Shown: positions 37,130-49,335, numbered from the stretch's first letter. The stretch is DNA of 64,000 nt from Liolophura sinensis (GCF_032854445.1 NC_088297.1:22453127-22517126), one strand, 5' to 3'. Translations and numbers: made by a program. The notes: a model not told the origin generated them from the letters alone.

Positions 37130-40100
37130 GTGAGAAGACATTTTTTTATTCCTTTTACCGTTTTTGAAATTCTATTTACTTAATCGGGTTTTTCAAACAA
37201 ATGTCGGCTGTCAGGTTGATGGGTGAATTAAAATAGTGCGCGGTACTTCCCATCGCCATGTTCATTATCAACCGCCTGAATTATTCTCAATTTAGACGTG
37301 AAGCAGTGCAGTGCGCGTAGAAAGTATTCGTCCTAATCTTTTTCTGTCACTAAGTTTTGTTCAGACCTGAAGAATTTATGTTTGTGTACGAAACCAACAT
37401 GTCGAAGATAGTACCCACGGAAACTACACATGTATTTATACTTTATTTGGAAAACGTGAACAAAATTGGATTTGTCGCAATCGCAGCAGTCCTTTATCAT
37501 CACTATTAAGGCATTTTTGCGCTCTGGCGAATGTAGATGTTTGATAAAGTCAGCTTCTCAAAGCTGAAAAGATTTCTAATCATTTCTACCACATTTTCAG
37601 GAGAAAAATTCCTAAAGGAAACAATATTTATATTTTGGTGTTCTCAGGGAATTGTCGAGATTGTCCATTTTTTAGTTTCCTTGAGGCCACAGTATGGTAC
37701 TGTACTGACTGAATATGTCTGCTCCAAGTGTTGGTATGGTCCTCATTTACTTGTCAAAGACCTGTTGTTTTGGTCAGCCAATGAGGTTTTTGCACCATTT
37801 CATTTCGTAGCAAACAGTGCATGCAAGCGTCAACACCCATAGATTTTTAATCATTGAAAATGGGGCATACCATACCACGTAACTGCGTGTTCAATCTCCG
37901 TCACTCTTTGGCTGAGTTAAATCTAGGATTTATATAGTTTATCTAAATCCCAGTTTTAATTAAACTTCAAATGGTAAGAAATCTCCAGGATAAATTACAC
38001 TGGATATTGAAAAGCCTGTTCACTGTTAAGAAACTCCAGGCCCCTAAAGATACAGAAAAGTCAGCACAAGCTCTACCGTTCTGTAGATAGCCATATTTGA
38101 ACGTATATTAGGATCTGTGGTTCGTTAGACTGAAAATCCTGAAAGTCTGATTTCCGGAAATTCCCTACCTCACTAATTTTGGATGTTACCCTACACAAAA
38201 AATAACACAACGCTCATTAGTAGCTACCGGATGGCAAAGGACACGTTGAGTGAGGTGAATATGTAGATAATACAATAATATCACAGGGTCCGGTTGTTCA
38301 AAACTGTCTTAAGACTTAATACCAGATATAAATTCATCCCATGTTTTCAATTTTGTATGATTGCCATCAAAATTATTCAGTATTAAAACACTATATAAAA
38401 AATGAAATAAACTCCATTGGTTGTCGAGTTTTAGTAAATTCTAAATACATAGTATTAAACTGCTATTAACTCATGCGATTTATAACAAGCCGGTTTAGGG
38501 TGCAAGAATCTGAACGTGTAGGACCCCAGGTAAAAACATGATGATGAACACGATCAACAGAAATGCTTTAAAATTCTTTAACATCGCTTGAGAGTTGACC
38601 ATTCTTTTAAAGACTCATTCAAGGCTTCTGCATATCATTGTGACGGGGTGAATTCTGACAATTTATTCTAAAATATTTGGTGCTTCACTTTGAAGAGTTT
38701 TTGATATTGTTTTGTTTTATACAGCTCAAGTTAATGTGGCTTTAAACAAGCCAGCTTTCGAGTCATCTTCGTATACTGCATCATATGCAGAAATGGCGAA
38801 CGATGGTAACAGAGTAGCGCAACGCTACGTGGGAACCTGCGCTCATACAACTGCCGAGTTGAACCCCTGGTGGACAGTCGACCTCAAGGGAAACTACTCA
38901 ATACATTCCCTGCGAATATACAACAGGGATGAACCAAAGTGCCCTCCGCTTAAAAATTGTACGTAACATCTTTTCGTGCTCTTTGTAACAAAGATATTTT
39001 GAAACAGATTGAAAAGTTCCTGATGGAAGGCTCAAATTAAGTTAGACAGAGTAAAAAGAGTAAACGATGTTGTTCAGAGTTAAGTACTAATGATAATTCC
39101 GAAAGATCTATCATCTATATAATTTCTATATAATTCTGCATTGCAGTTAACATCCTTGTATTTTTTCCTAATTCTGCTTACGTCCTTGTGCTAGGGGCAT
39201 GTAATTTGCTACTGTTTAAACATATACATAAACATTTAGAACAGAACCCTTGCTAACTCCTTCTCAACTATCACACTGCTGTCGTTCTCTGGTTTTACTC
39301 TCTATGCCACAGTTCTGAATACTGTATCCTGCATAAGCCAGGATTCTGCTGGTAGACTAAGGATCCCCGAGGCCTGCTCCCTGTGTACTGTTTTAATGTA
39401 CTTGTGTATTAAATCAGAAGATGATACACCATTTTGAATACCTCCACACCGGTGACATCTAACATATTGCAATTCATATTTATTATATTATTATATACCT
39501 AATTCTGCTTAAGCCATGTGCTGTATTTCACCGTTTACGTGTGACCAATTGCCAACTACATGCATCACCCTGTCGTCGCTACTCCGATTTTACTCTCTCT
39601 GCTGTTGTCGCATATCTGTCATTTTAAATATTTTTCCTGATTTTCGTCATCACAATTTCTGTATTCAATCTTTTGATTATTTTGGTGGCACATAACATCT
39701 TTTTAAGTGCGCCTTGTTCTTGGGTCAAACGTAGACGAACCTATGCGTCGAAATAGACATTGGTGTACATGCTGTCAACCAGGGCTGTCCAGGTCAATGT
39801 TCGCAAGGTCAATTGCCAAACTGACGTATAACACCAACCACAAAAGAACTAAGAAAGTATATAAAGTTCGAAAATTGGACGGAATTGTGCAAAGAGAAGC
39901 AGCCAACAGATTTGAATGATGTTGGAAAGACACATGGTATGTTCTAGGCGACAGAACGCTCGTGTTCCATGCTAGAATATAAGTTGAGGCTAACATAAAT
40001 AACAAAGTATGTATCTCAGTTGCGATTTAATTGCACACGTGGAGATCTAATTCACCACTACGAACATAGAGCCTTTAGCCTGGAGTTGATCAAAATCAGA

Positions 40101-43100
40101 CACAATCACGAAGCAGAGCGCCAGAGATTTTAGACGCTCTATCCATATTTACTATTTGTTATGTACATTGTAAAAGTTAAGAAACTTGGAGTGAAGGCAT
40201 TTGGTGGAATATCCTTGACACATTAGTTTTTTCCAGTAATAGATTGTGACGTTGATTGAAATCGTTTCGCGACACACACGATCTCACAAACGTTACAAGG
40301 CGAGATATGTACACACCATAAGCAGGACCCTTATGTATGTATATTGCTGCCCAAGTAAGGACAATTTACAACGTCAAAATTGAAACTATTCCTCTTGTCA
40401 GAAAGCCTACGAGAGAGGGAACCGCTTTTGGTTGAAGTGACCTGCAGAGCGTGACACGGATCGAGTGAAGTCTAAAGCCCTTCACATGTCAACAGGGAGT
40501 ACATACCAGTAACATGTATGGATTTTGTCACGTCATAACTCGCCTAATACGATATAAAATGCCACAAAAACCTATATTATTATTATGCAGTGAAAGACCA
40601 CTATCCAAAGCGCCCGTAAGTATAAAAAGGCTCCTATATGTGTGACCGTTGTTGGCACTGTACTCAGTGCACTTTAAAGCACTTCTGTGTGAGCATGTTG
40701 TGTTTGACATTACCAGACTCAAACATGGCAGCTGAGTTGACGACAAGGAGCTGATCGTTTCAGGTGCAGGCTCTAAAGAGGAAAAACATTTACACCCCTT
40801 TCAATTCTCTTTAAAACATAACAATAATGTATCTAATATATATGGTTTTGTATAAAATGCTCTAAAAATACACCAGTGTGGTATACTACGAGATGGAGCA
40901 CATGCTACTTTCCATCAGGTTCGAAATCGTCAGATAATAAAGAAAACTACCTGTTCATACTGATGATTCGTCAGCGTACATTTCTTTTCCAAACGGTTTG
41001 AAATGACTACCTGGGATTACACATTAAGAAAAACGTTTTTATGGTTTTTGACGCCACATAAGGTGTTGTACAGGCCTACCGTCGCACCGTTCCCTATTTA
41101 AATTCGTTTGATTATGCGCATCATAATTGCAAGTAATGTGCCTTCTAGTGTGTGCTCTCTTAGCTCTGTCAAAATCTGTCAACAATTTCTCCTTTTTCTG
41201 ATTATGCGCCTTGTGTGCAAACCATTGGTCTTAACTTTTAAAACTTTCTCGCTACTTTGTTTTTTTTTTCTTTTGGCACATGTTTAACTTGTCCGCGTTG
41301 ATTACAATCAACCTAAGGGCGGCAGATGTCTAAATGCTTCGTATTTGGCAATAAACAAAAATAAGTGAAAATAGTTTTGTTGACTTTGGGGGTTTTCAAT
41401 GGCAATGACTTCGACGCATCGTCCATGTTCATTAAGCAGAACTGTTCCGTTTAAACATTGAAGGTGGTAACAGATTGGCTGGGTTCAGAGTCCACGTTAG
41501 TGACGAGATCAACCCCACGGTACCCTCAACACGATTTAAACACCTCTGTCATATTGGTGAGGAAAAACCACCAGTACCAGCAATAATTGACTTCAGTTGT
41601 ACGTCACTACTTGTTGGGAGATACGTCACCGTTTCTCTCAACCGGACGTCAGTTCGAGCCCTTACGTTATGTGAGGTGGAGGTCTACGGTAAGCACCCTG
41701 TAACAAATTACACTGAAATTTTACAGTGAAAAGTGTTGGCAATTTTGCGGCCAGTGCTTTTCACTGTAGATTTACAAGATGTGCTATTAATATTCACATC
41801 CAAAATAGTAGTACATTTCCACATATACCATTGTGAACAATCTGTTAACTCCATTGCAATTTAACAAAATCTACTTATCTACCAAGAAAACCAGTGAACA
41901 TCAATACGTTACCGGGAGAGCTTCTGAGAATAGTAATAATGACTTTAAATCCACCAAAAACAATAAATTTACTGCACAAGTCGGCCGCCCGGACGGGGTC
42001 AGCGGTTGACGTCATAGATGACCAACACAAGTCTCCCTGGCCTAAATAACTTTGGAATTCGTGTCAACACGATACCATTTTTGAGATGGATTCTAACCAC
42101 ACAGAAGCAAATATACAGCCGTATGAATTTGAACTCACAGAGGATCACATTAAAGTTTTTGACACTGACATTTCTGGCCAGACGTCAGATTCTGAGTTTC
42201 CAGACGTTGAATTTGATATTTGTCCCGGCATTGCCAGCCGCACTGGCAATACCAACTGTTTATCTATAGCTTTACCCCGTGTACACCGTACATTACTTGT
42301 GCTTATCTGAAGATTTAATATTTATTTACTATTCTTTCCCTCTGTCCGCTTCACAACAAATACCATTCTACTCCCAAAAAGATTCAAAATTCAAACCTAT
42401 ATATGCGACGACAACTAACGGCACATGTGATTGTCGGCATTCAGAATAGAGTCGTGTACAGTTTAAATACAGGTAGGATGTGGACGTCGGTGTGAGAGTG
42501 TATAAATATTTACTATCCATCAATTTTAGGTTCATTTAATGGTAATTTACAGGTAATATACAGGTGCTGTTGTGGAAATCGCAGCTTTAAGCGGTAATAT
42601 GGCGATAGCAAATACTGCTCTTTTCAGTGGGTACAAATTCGTTTTTCTTTTTGCGCTGTAAATTCTCGTCTTCCTGAGAGCCAAATCGTTTGGAAACTTG
42701 AAAAACCTAACCTCAGGGTTGGATTTGTATGACATAATTCGGCGGAGAATACCGAGTGTTGGCAGAAAAAATGTATAAAACCAGCCTCATTTTCCACTGA
42801 TTTTAAGGGCCATATTACTCAGATTAATGTACTCCTTTTCAATATATTTACACTTAGTTTAATAAAATTTACAGATGTAGCTAATTATCAGTAAATAATA
42901 AATCTGGACACTATAGTCTATTATTCTTGAGCGAGTCGCCTATATTCAGCTGCACATAAAATCAGTAACACTCCCTACCTGAATTGCCTTTAGTAAGTGA
43001 CACGTATCAACACAAATCAGTAACACTCCTACCTGAGTTGCCTTTAGTAAGTGACACGTATCAACACAAATCAGTAACACTCCCTACCTGAGTTGCCTTT

Positions 43101-45146
43101 AGTAAGTGACACGTATCAACACAAATCAGTAACACTCCCACCTGGATTGCCTTTAGTAAGTGACACGTATCAACACAAATCAGTAACACTCCTACCTGAA
43201 TTGCCTTTAGTAAGTGACACGTATCAACACAAATCAGTGACACTCCTACCTGGATTGCCTTTAGTAAGTGACACGTATCAACACAAATCAGAAACACTCC
43301 TACCTGGATTGCCTTTAGTAAGTGACACGTATCAACACAAGCTCCACACTGGACATGTTGGAAGCTCATATTGCAATGGAAATGAAGTTAGAACACTTTT
43401 TCCCATTCATGATGTTAAAGTCCATAAGCTCGGTTTCGACTTCATGAACAAACTGCATCGGGTAGAGTTGGATATTGGGCGGAGTTCAACATGTTTTGTC
43501 GGAGGGCGACACTGTTTTCGACTTAACTGTAAACCCTGTTTCTGACACTGTCATAATAGATATTATTTAGTACAATATCACCCTAATAAATGAATTTTAT
43601 TTCATCTGTTGTTGTATATGATCTCACGGCAGTATAGATTTAGAGATGGATGTTAGGGAATTAAAGGGATGTAGTCTATTTGCAGAGACAGTAGTATATG
43701 CTCTGTTATTGCGTGGAGTTTGTTTTAATCCCTTACTGGTTCAGCCATTGTAAACCAAATTACACTCGAAGCCCGTTGTTACTGAATAATTATGACGTCG
43801 CCCGAAGCAATCAATTCTTGGTATCGAAACTAAGCTTATGGAGTTTAACATTATGAATTAAGGAAGGTATTTTAACTGTATTTTCTTTGTCATTAACTGG
43901 AAGTTCAACATATCAACGTGTAGAGCTTGGGTTGTTACGTGTCACTGGGTAAAGGTAATTTTGATAGCGAATGTGACTGATTTTACAGGCGACTCAGTAA
44001 AAGAAATAGACAATAATCCTTAAAAATCTGTATTATATTCTCTGAGAATCTCTTAGAAAGATTCCACATATATACAAAATTGGCATAGAACAACATAAAA
44101 TATTGAACTAGACAAGCTTCTACGAATATGGTCGACGTTCACTCCAGTTAGTCCGTTTTGTGACATATATTTGTGGACTGGGATGCTCTCTGTAATCATA
44201 TACCATCATGCCCTTCGTATCCTTAAAAACTTTAATTTCAGGTTTTAACATTTCTGTCGACTCTCTCCTCCTGTCCACATCTCCGACAGAAGTTACGGCA
44301 ACAAATACAGACCAGTACATGACGCAAGTTGCTACTGCCTCATCCCATAACACACCAGTGGATACAGAAATGGGGGGGAAAACAACTTCCCAACTCCATA
44401 ATGACAACGTCAGTACAGGCATATACGTGGAACAATCAGCTACCACCTCATCCTTTGTCATGGATACCGACAAATCAGTGTACACTCCGTTGCCGAAAAC
44501 ATCCGTCCGAGACACATCACCGAACACACCATCTGAGATTGAGACACCTTCGCCATTGTATATTGACACCGTAACAGTAAATAATGGTGATCAGGGCTTT
44601 CCTCCTTCTCATGATGTAAATAATGACATCCGATTCTTGACTGACAGTGACTGGATGGGGATTTCGACCCATCATACAGCGGAAACGACAACACAAGGTG
44701 ACGAATCTCCTCGTGTACCGGAAATGACGACACAAGGTGACGATTCTCCTCGTGTGCCTGAAATGACGACACAAGGGGACGAATCTCCTCGTGAAGCGGA
44801 AGTGACTGCAACGCCGGCCCTTTTTTACCACATAACGGGTCAAACCAAAGAATTTCACTCATCTTCAGTAACCGACCAGAACCTGTGCTGTTGTTCATTT
44901 GGCGGGAATCCCTCCATTACCCGCCAAGATTCGAACACATTTATGTCCAGTGTATTGAAGGGGCTTGACATTGACAAGAAGAATGTGACAAAGGAACGCA
45001 GAAAACGTATATCTGCACCAGATGACAGGAAGTCTTCTGCAGCCATTAGTGTGTCGTTCATGGCCGTGACGTTAGCGTTGTGTGGGATTTTGCTTTGTGA
45101 CGTGAACAAAATATTACAGGATGTGAAAAAGGATTGTCTAGGTTAA
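37081..45146 (+). CDS. Membrane-anchored fucolectin-type (FTP/F5-8 type C-like) lectin gene, four exons, apparently intact
   Basis: The exons 37081-37129, 38725-38962, 41474-41688 and 44242-45146 join in frame (1407 nt, 468 codons plus stop) with GT/AG borders and intron phases 1, 2 and 1. Residues 1 to about 18 are a signal peptide. Residues 18-167 form one lectin domain with family landmarks ALNKPAF, CAHTTAELNPWWTVDL, SLRIYNRD, GRYVTVSL and LTLCEVEVYG. Residues 168-381 are a Ser/Thr/Pro-rich stalk, with three 13-residue TTQGDESPRVPEM repeats at 317-355. A CCC cluster lies at 383-385, a basic RRKR then SAPDDR at 421-430, a membrane helix at about 434-453 and a 15-residue tail. Known fucolectins of this family bind L-fucose through a His and two basic residues. 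The His of CAHT and the Arg of NRD lie 27 apart, as I recall for eel fucolectin; the third basic residue is unclear. Inferred role: type I surface lectin, perhaps in recognition of microbes or self glycans. The exon 3 acceptor has a weak pyrimidine tract. Two broken paralogs lie upstream. Confidence 0.72.
38725..38962 (+). CDS. Lectin gene exon 2: N-terminal half of the FTP domain
   Basis: The exon follows TACAG and ends before GTAACA. It reads from AQVNVALNKPAF through CAHTTAELNPWWTVDL and SLRIYNRD to KNC. The PWWxVDL block and the downstream RIYNRD strand are the signature of fucolectin-type lectins. The exon is open throughout and enters in phase 1 and leaves in phase 2. Homologous exons lie at 26637 and 9220. 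Confidence 0.78.
39130..39610. repeat. Unclassified interspersed repeat, copies 3 and 4 in lectin intron 2
   Basis: Two successive pieces repeat CTAATTCTGCTTA, then TTTTACTCTCT(A/C)TGC, with CAGGATTCTGCTGGTAGACT between them. Confidence 0.62.
41474..41688 (+). CDS. Lectin gene exon 3: C-terminal half of the FTP domain
   Basis: It reads from LAGFRVHVS through GRYVTVSLNRT to LTLCEVEVYG, the closing strands of the FTP fold, then a GTAAGC donor at 41689. Its first A completes the split Thr codon from exon 2. The acceptor AACAG lacks a strong pyrimidine tract. The homologous pseudogene exon at 27729 begins at the same alignment point, which supports the border. The domain as a whole is flanked by phase 1 introns, so it is a symmetrical module suited to exon shuffling. 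Confidence 0.75.
41723..41767. repeat. 18-bp hairpin in lectin intron 3
   Basis: ACAGTGAAAAGTGTTGGC pairs with 41750-41767 with three mismatches around a 9-bp loop, 35 bp after the exon 3 donor. Confidence 0.5.
42086..42310 (+). pseudogene. Fragment resembling the YEFE...R.GN leader of P2X7-C-terminal-like proteins
   Basis: The frame reads MDSNHTEANIQPYEFELTED, an acidic stretch, then RTGNTN. From memory, mollusc and fish proteins with a P2X7-like C-terminal cysteine domain begin with an acidic segment, QPYxFEP, and RxGNTxWC before the Cys block. Here the Trp and Cys-rich part do not follow. It lies in lectin intron 3. I rate this weakly. Confidence 0.28.
42962..43340. repeat. 54-55 bp minisatellite, seven units, in lectin intron 3
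   Basis: The unit is TCAGTAACACTCCTACCTGA, then TTGCCTTTAGTAAGTGACAC and GTATCAACACAAA. The period of 54 keeps frames open on both strands, so open frames there are not evidence of a gene. It lies between exons 3 and 4 of the lectin gene. Confidence 0.94.
44242..45146 (+). CDS. Lectin gene exon 4: mucin-like stalk, juxtamembrane motif, transmembrane helix and tail
   Basis: The exon begins after TTTCAG and runs open to TAA at 45144-45146. It is rich in Thr, Ser and Asp and holds three near-identical 13-residue repeats (44722-44838), a likely O-glycosylated spacer. After LCCCSFGG comes a stretch ending KERRKRISAPDDRKSS, then a hydrophobic helix and a tail LQDVKKDCLG. I recall similar basic-plus-SAPDDR segments directly before a membrane helix in uncharacterised mollusc proteins; this is memory, not a search. 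The tail holds no signalling motif I recognise. Confidence 0.68.
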
Positions 45147-45652
45147 CACTGTGTAACACTTATGTATCCCAGGAGGATTTGCCGCAATAGCAGCCATTCC
45201 TGGTGTGAAGATGCTTTGATTTCTGCCAGTTTTGTACATAAGACATATCCGATTTGTGCTCTAACTTACCTATGGAGACAAAAGTTTCAAAAACGTTATT
45301 TTTTTTTTCAAAAGTGGTTTTTGTTTTAAAACTAGCATTTATTTTGTAAAAAATGGCTATCGTTTCTAAACTTATTTCTCTATATTATACCTTTGGATGT
45401 CTTCACGAAGTACTATTTTCCGAGCTGTATATCCACAGTGGAATTGCATTTGACGCTAAAATTTGCTTTAATAGTTTATTTTTGGCCTAACACACTGCCA
45501 TACCTGGCAATTTCTCACGATTACCAAAAAATCCTGTTCTGTATGTTTGTGCGCCTAATTTTCATGACCCCTGTGTTCAAATCTACATCCCCAATGCGGT
45601 GCTTCTTGTTTTTATACATAGCTTTCACTGACATAGTTTACTTTACACCTGA

Positions 45653-45845
45653 CCACTTCGTTGGCAGAACGGTTAGAAAGTCCACCTGGAAGTCTGGTGA
45701 TCTGGGGTCAAATTGGGGTCAGGTCATACTAAAGACCTTAGAAATGGCATTGCTGCTGCCTGGATTGGCGCCCAGCGCTCATAACTCAGAGGAAGCAGCA
45801 ATTTGGCGTCATGGACTACCCTTTCACAACACGACACAGTATACG
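45653..45845 (+). mobile_element. SINE family B, 5' part
   Basis: Head GTTGGCAGAACGGTTAGAAA with GGGGTCAAATTGGGG, body to GGCGTCATGGACTACCCTTT. A family A fragment follows at 45928. Confidence 0.7.
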
Positions 45846-45927
45846 TACATACACCAAATGATGACTCCTTGTCGTATTAAGTACACCGGAATTATAGGTT
45901 ACAGTATATTTATAAACATAAGTACGT

Positions 45928-46057
45928 GGGAAAGTCTTCTAGCAACTTGCGGATGGTCGTGTGTTTCTCCTGGGCTTTGTCCGGTTTCCTACCACCTTAA
46001 CGCTGGCCGCCGTCGTACAAGTGAAATATTCTTGAGTACGGCGTAAAACTTTATTGA
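45928..46057 (+). mobile_element. SINE family A, 3' part
   Basis: TACGTGGGAAAGTCTTCTAG to GAGTACGGCGTAAAAC; no head and no clear tail. Confidence 0.83.
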
Positions 46058-47059
46058 GTAGTGGCATGACAGTCGAAACAAATCAGTGGGTGAACCGTCG
46101 GAGAAAAACGAGGTTCGTCAGGATATGGAGGAATATCTGACAGGTTTATAATTATCTATCTTAGTTGGAAATATGACAATTAAAATATTCTTGTTAATTT
46201 TGAATATGTTATGTACCAATACATGTATGTGCATGATTTCTGTAAATTTTCAAGATGTATTCTTATCAATCACTAAAAAAAGGTATTTCTTTTTTTTAAC
46301 ACATTTCTCTTACAGCTTAGGAATACGTCCTGGTGTTTATTCATAAAAGCTATATGTGTAGTTACTAGAGAGATGTGTTTATTAATGTAAATGTATAAAT
46401 GTTGTAATGTAGTGGATATTGTAATATACACAAGTAGTCCAGTAAAGGTGACTGTGTTTACACTCAGTGTAAAAAGCCTATAAACAGGTAAAAATGTTTA
46501 CTGCAGTAAACATGTGACATGTTTGTGATGTTATTGATGACACATTTTTATTATAGTAAACACGTTAACACGTTGATCGGCTTTTTGTGTTTTGTAAGTT
46601 ATAAGCTGCAAATGTTGATTTCTTCATCTTCATAGTAAATTAGTGGAACTCTGTTGCTGGAGAATTTACATTCCTCATGAGAAATTTGAGTAATATAAAA
46701 ATGGTACTAAAATAATAGCCCGAGTGGGAGGAATGCAATGGCCTCTAATGTCTCAGGGGAGACAATCCCGGGTCCTGTTTCACGAAACTTCTTTTCGCTT
46801 AAGCAAAAGTGTTTTGCTAAAATAAGATGATACTATACTTACGCAGTGTTTGACCTGTTTTGTTTTCAAGAAACACATCACCTTGGCGAAGAATGTCCGA
46901 CTTAAACAATTTTTCTGACCTATTGTTTATTTCTGTACGGTGGATATTTGGGACCACCTTTTGGAATATATCATTTTGAATAATAATGTTCCAAATGAGA
47001 ATATTACATATATAAATATATTTAACAGTGAACTTGCTGTTTTTATCAACACATTCTTC
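46058..47059. other. No recognised feature
   Basis: AT-rich sequence downstream of the lectin gene. Confidence 0.55.
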
Positions 47060-47087
47060 ATTGATTGATTGATTGATTGAATGATTG

Positions 47088-47243
47088 ATTTATTTATTTA
47101 TTTATTTATTTATTTGACTGGTGTTCTACGCCGTAATTATTTCACTTATATGACGGCGGCCAGGATTATGGTGGGAAGAAACTCGGCAGAGCCGGGGGGG
47201 AACCCACGACCATCCCTTGGTTGCTGTCAGACCTTACCACGAA
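47088..47243 (-). mobile_element. SINE family A, 3' part, with TTTA repeat
   Basis: TTTA repeats (reverse-complemented tail) precede ACGCCGTAATTATTTCACTT and GGATTATGGTGGGAAGAAAC. ATTG repeats lie just outside at 47060-47084. Confidence 0.83.
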
Positions 47244-49282
47244 CACATTTTTTAAATCTGAAATTTAATAATAATTAGAAAAATGTTATTATGCAAAGAC
47301 GATATATAACAAGAGGTAGTACCAAATCCCCAATATACAAAAATTATTTTCAAAACTATTCTGGAGTGAATGGTGTCGCACTCATAATTACATATGCACC
47401 TGGAGGGAAGAAATCAATAATGTCTACTACACAAATGGTCATATCTAGGTATAGGCCCTGTCGATACGGGTATTAGGTCGAATTGGCTGTAGTGACCCCG
47501 AGTGCGAAGTATAAAAGATGATACACGCTAATACTCGAGCCGATATCAATGTTACCAGGTTGTAATCTATTTATCATATATCCATTGTGGTCTTTTCCAA
47601 ACAAAAGGTATTTCTGAATGACAGAGCCCGAGGAAAAACATCACACTTCGTCATGTCGGATTGCCGCGAGGCGAAACCTATAAAATCACTTTCAACCCGC
47701 TTGATGTTCTAATACTGAGCTAAGTAGCGAAGTTTGCAGGAAAATATTATTTGTTGTCTTTTCTCTTAAGCAGGCGCACTTTAATATCGTACCATCATAC
47801 CATGCATCCCTAATGTAATATAGGCTTTGACCATTCTTGCAGCACACAATGGGTTTTGGCTTGGCCGTTAAGGTTGCGTGATAGAATACCGTTCTAACTA
47901 GCTCTAACTAGTTTAGATGGACCTTAGTTAGTTTGTCTTGTCAGTGCTGATGGTTGGTGGCCTCCACCTAACTCTGTGCGGTTTTGTCTGTCCACAAATT
48001 TTACAGTCGTCACATCGGCGGAATGTTCCTGAGAACGAAAATACACCGAGCAAACTGATCACATATGGTTTTGCCAGTCTTATTATACGCTAGCAGAAAC
48101 CAAATTTCTTGAGGCAGTCTTAGGAAACTCACAGAAACTGTCGACGTAATAACATATTCTGACAGATAGCTTCATTGGCTTAGTGGTGAAAAAGGTGGCT
48201 AAAGGCAACAACCTTAATCCAGTCACATTACTGCCACATTATTCGTCTGAGGCCTTTTTATAATAGGTTTACATATAGACTATTGTGCGTTTACAGTGTG
48301 GCGTTGTTGTTGCACACTGTTGAACGTGTCCAGGTGCCCAACCGCTACATGTGCAGAATGCTTGTCTACTTAAACATCTAGTGGGGAAGATTGCTTCATT
48401 TCAGTTTGTTTTCTGTATTTCACATATTCCGCTAAACCCAGTATGCATATGCGGCAACGTCATTGTGAATCAGATTCCTGACTGAATGACAGAAAATGCC
48501 AGGTACCTCCATTTCCTTACCATGCAATGTGATCATTTGCATGTTACATCCACAGCGCGTGGCATTTGTATAGTTTATGTGCGTAACAAATATAGATTAT
48601 GCACATGCTATTAAAATGTGTCTGTTTTGATCGTGACAAATGCATGTAGCGTATGTGTATGCGTGGCGAATATATAGATAATGTGCGTGACAAATGTGTT
48701 CCATTACGTTGCAGGAAAGCTGCATGTATATAAAGAAACTTGGAGCACAGAAGTTCTGGGATTGATATATACATGCACATGTAGGCTTCTGTGGTAACAA
48801 CTGCCGCTTTTACAGTCAGGTAACCATCACAAGTTATATTTATTCCATCTATTTATTCTTAACGACACGACGACGTGGATTTTTGGCACGCCTCTGGTCA
48901 CGTGGGCATGCAGCTCGCGGTCGTCTGCTCGACCTTGCTGATTTTGTAAAGTTTGTTGAGAGTGTTAAGCCACGATCTATTTCTGCCATTTATCTCCAGA
49001 CAATGACACCACGTCCGGGATTAGGCACGTATTCTCGCGAGATAAACAAACATTTGCGTAACTTCGTGGTTCACAGCGCCTTACCTAGAGGCGTTAGGTG
49101 AACTCTGCCAGTAAAAATCTGCAGTTTGCTTTTTACTGAGACCCGCTGAGACAGATCAATACAGAGCATTACTATATAATGTTAAACGACTACTTGTGTA
49201 AATGAAATTAAGTAACACTGCATAAAACGCTCTGAAAATCTCAGCTGTAAGCTAAATTCTGCTAAAATTTAGTTAAAAACCC
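47244..49282. other. No recognised gene
   Basis: A 72-codon + frame at 48883-49101 in a GC-richer patch (MARLWSRGHAARGRLL) matches no family I know. Confidence 0.45.
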
Positions 49283-49335
49283 TGAGTACAGTAATATGGC
49301 GTAAAACACCAATCAAGTAAATAAATAAATAAAGA
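49283..49335 (+). mobile_element. SINE family A tail fragment
   Basis: GGCGTAAAACACCAATCAAG plus AAATA repeats. Confidence 0.65.

Noticed and set aside
37537-37842. 101-codon + frame in lectin intron 1
   Set aside because: No domain recognised and no splice borders that fit the lectin phase pattern; probably chance.
42962-43340. CRISPR-like repeat array
   Set aside because: Units are contiguous without unique spacers, and the window is eukaryotic.
43061-43545. Open frames of 100-150 codons on both strands
   Set aside because: The 54-bp period keeps any stop-free unit open; the frames are repeat translations in a lectin intron.
45393-46046. 217-codon + frame
   Set aside because: Its second half runs through a family B SINE and a family A SINE; the first half matches no family.
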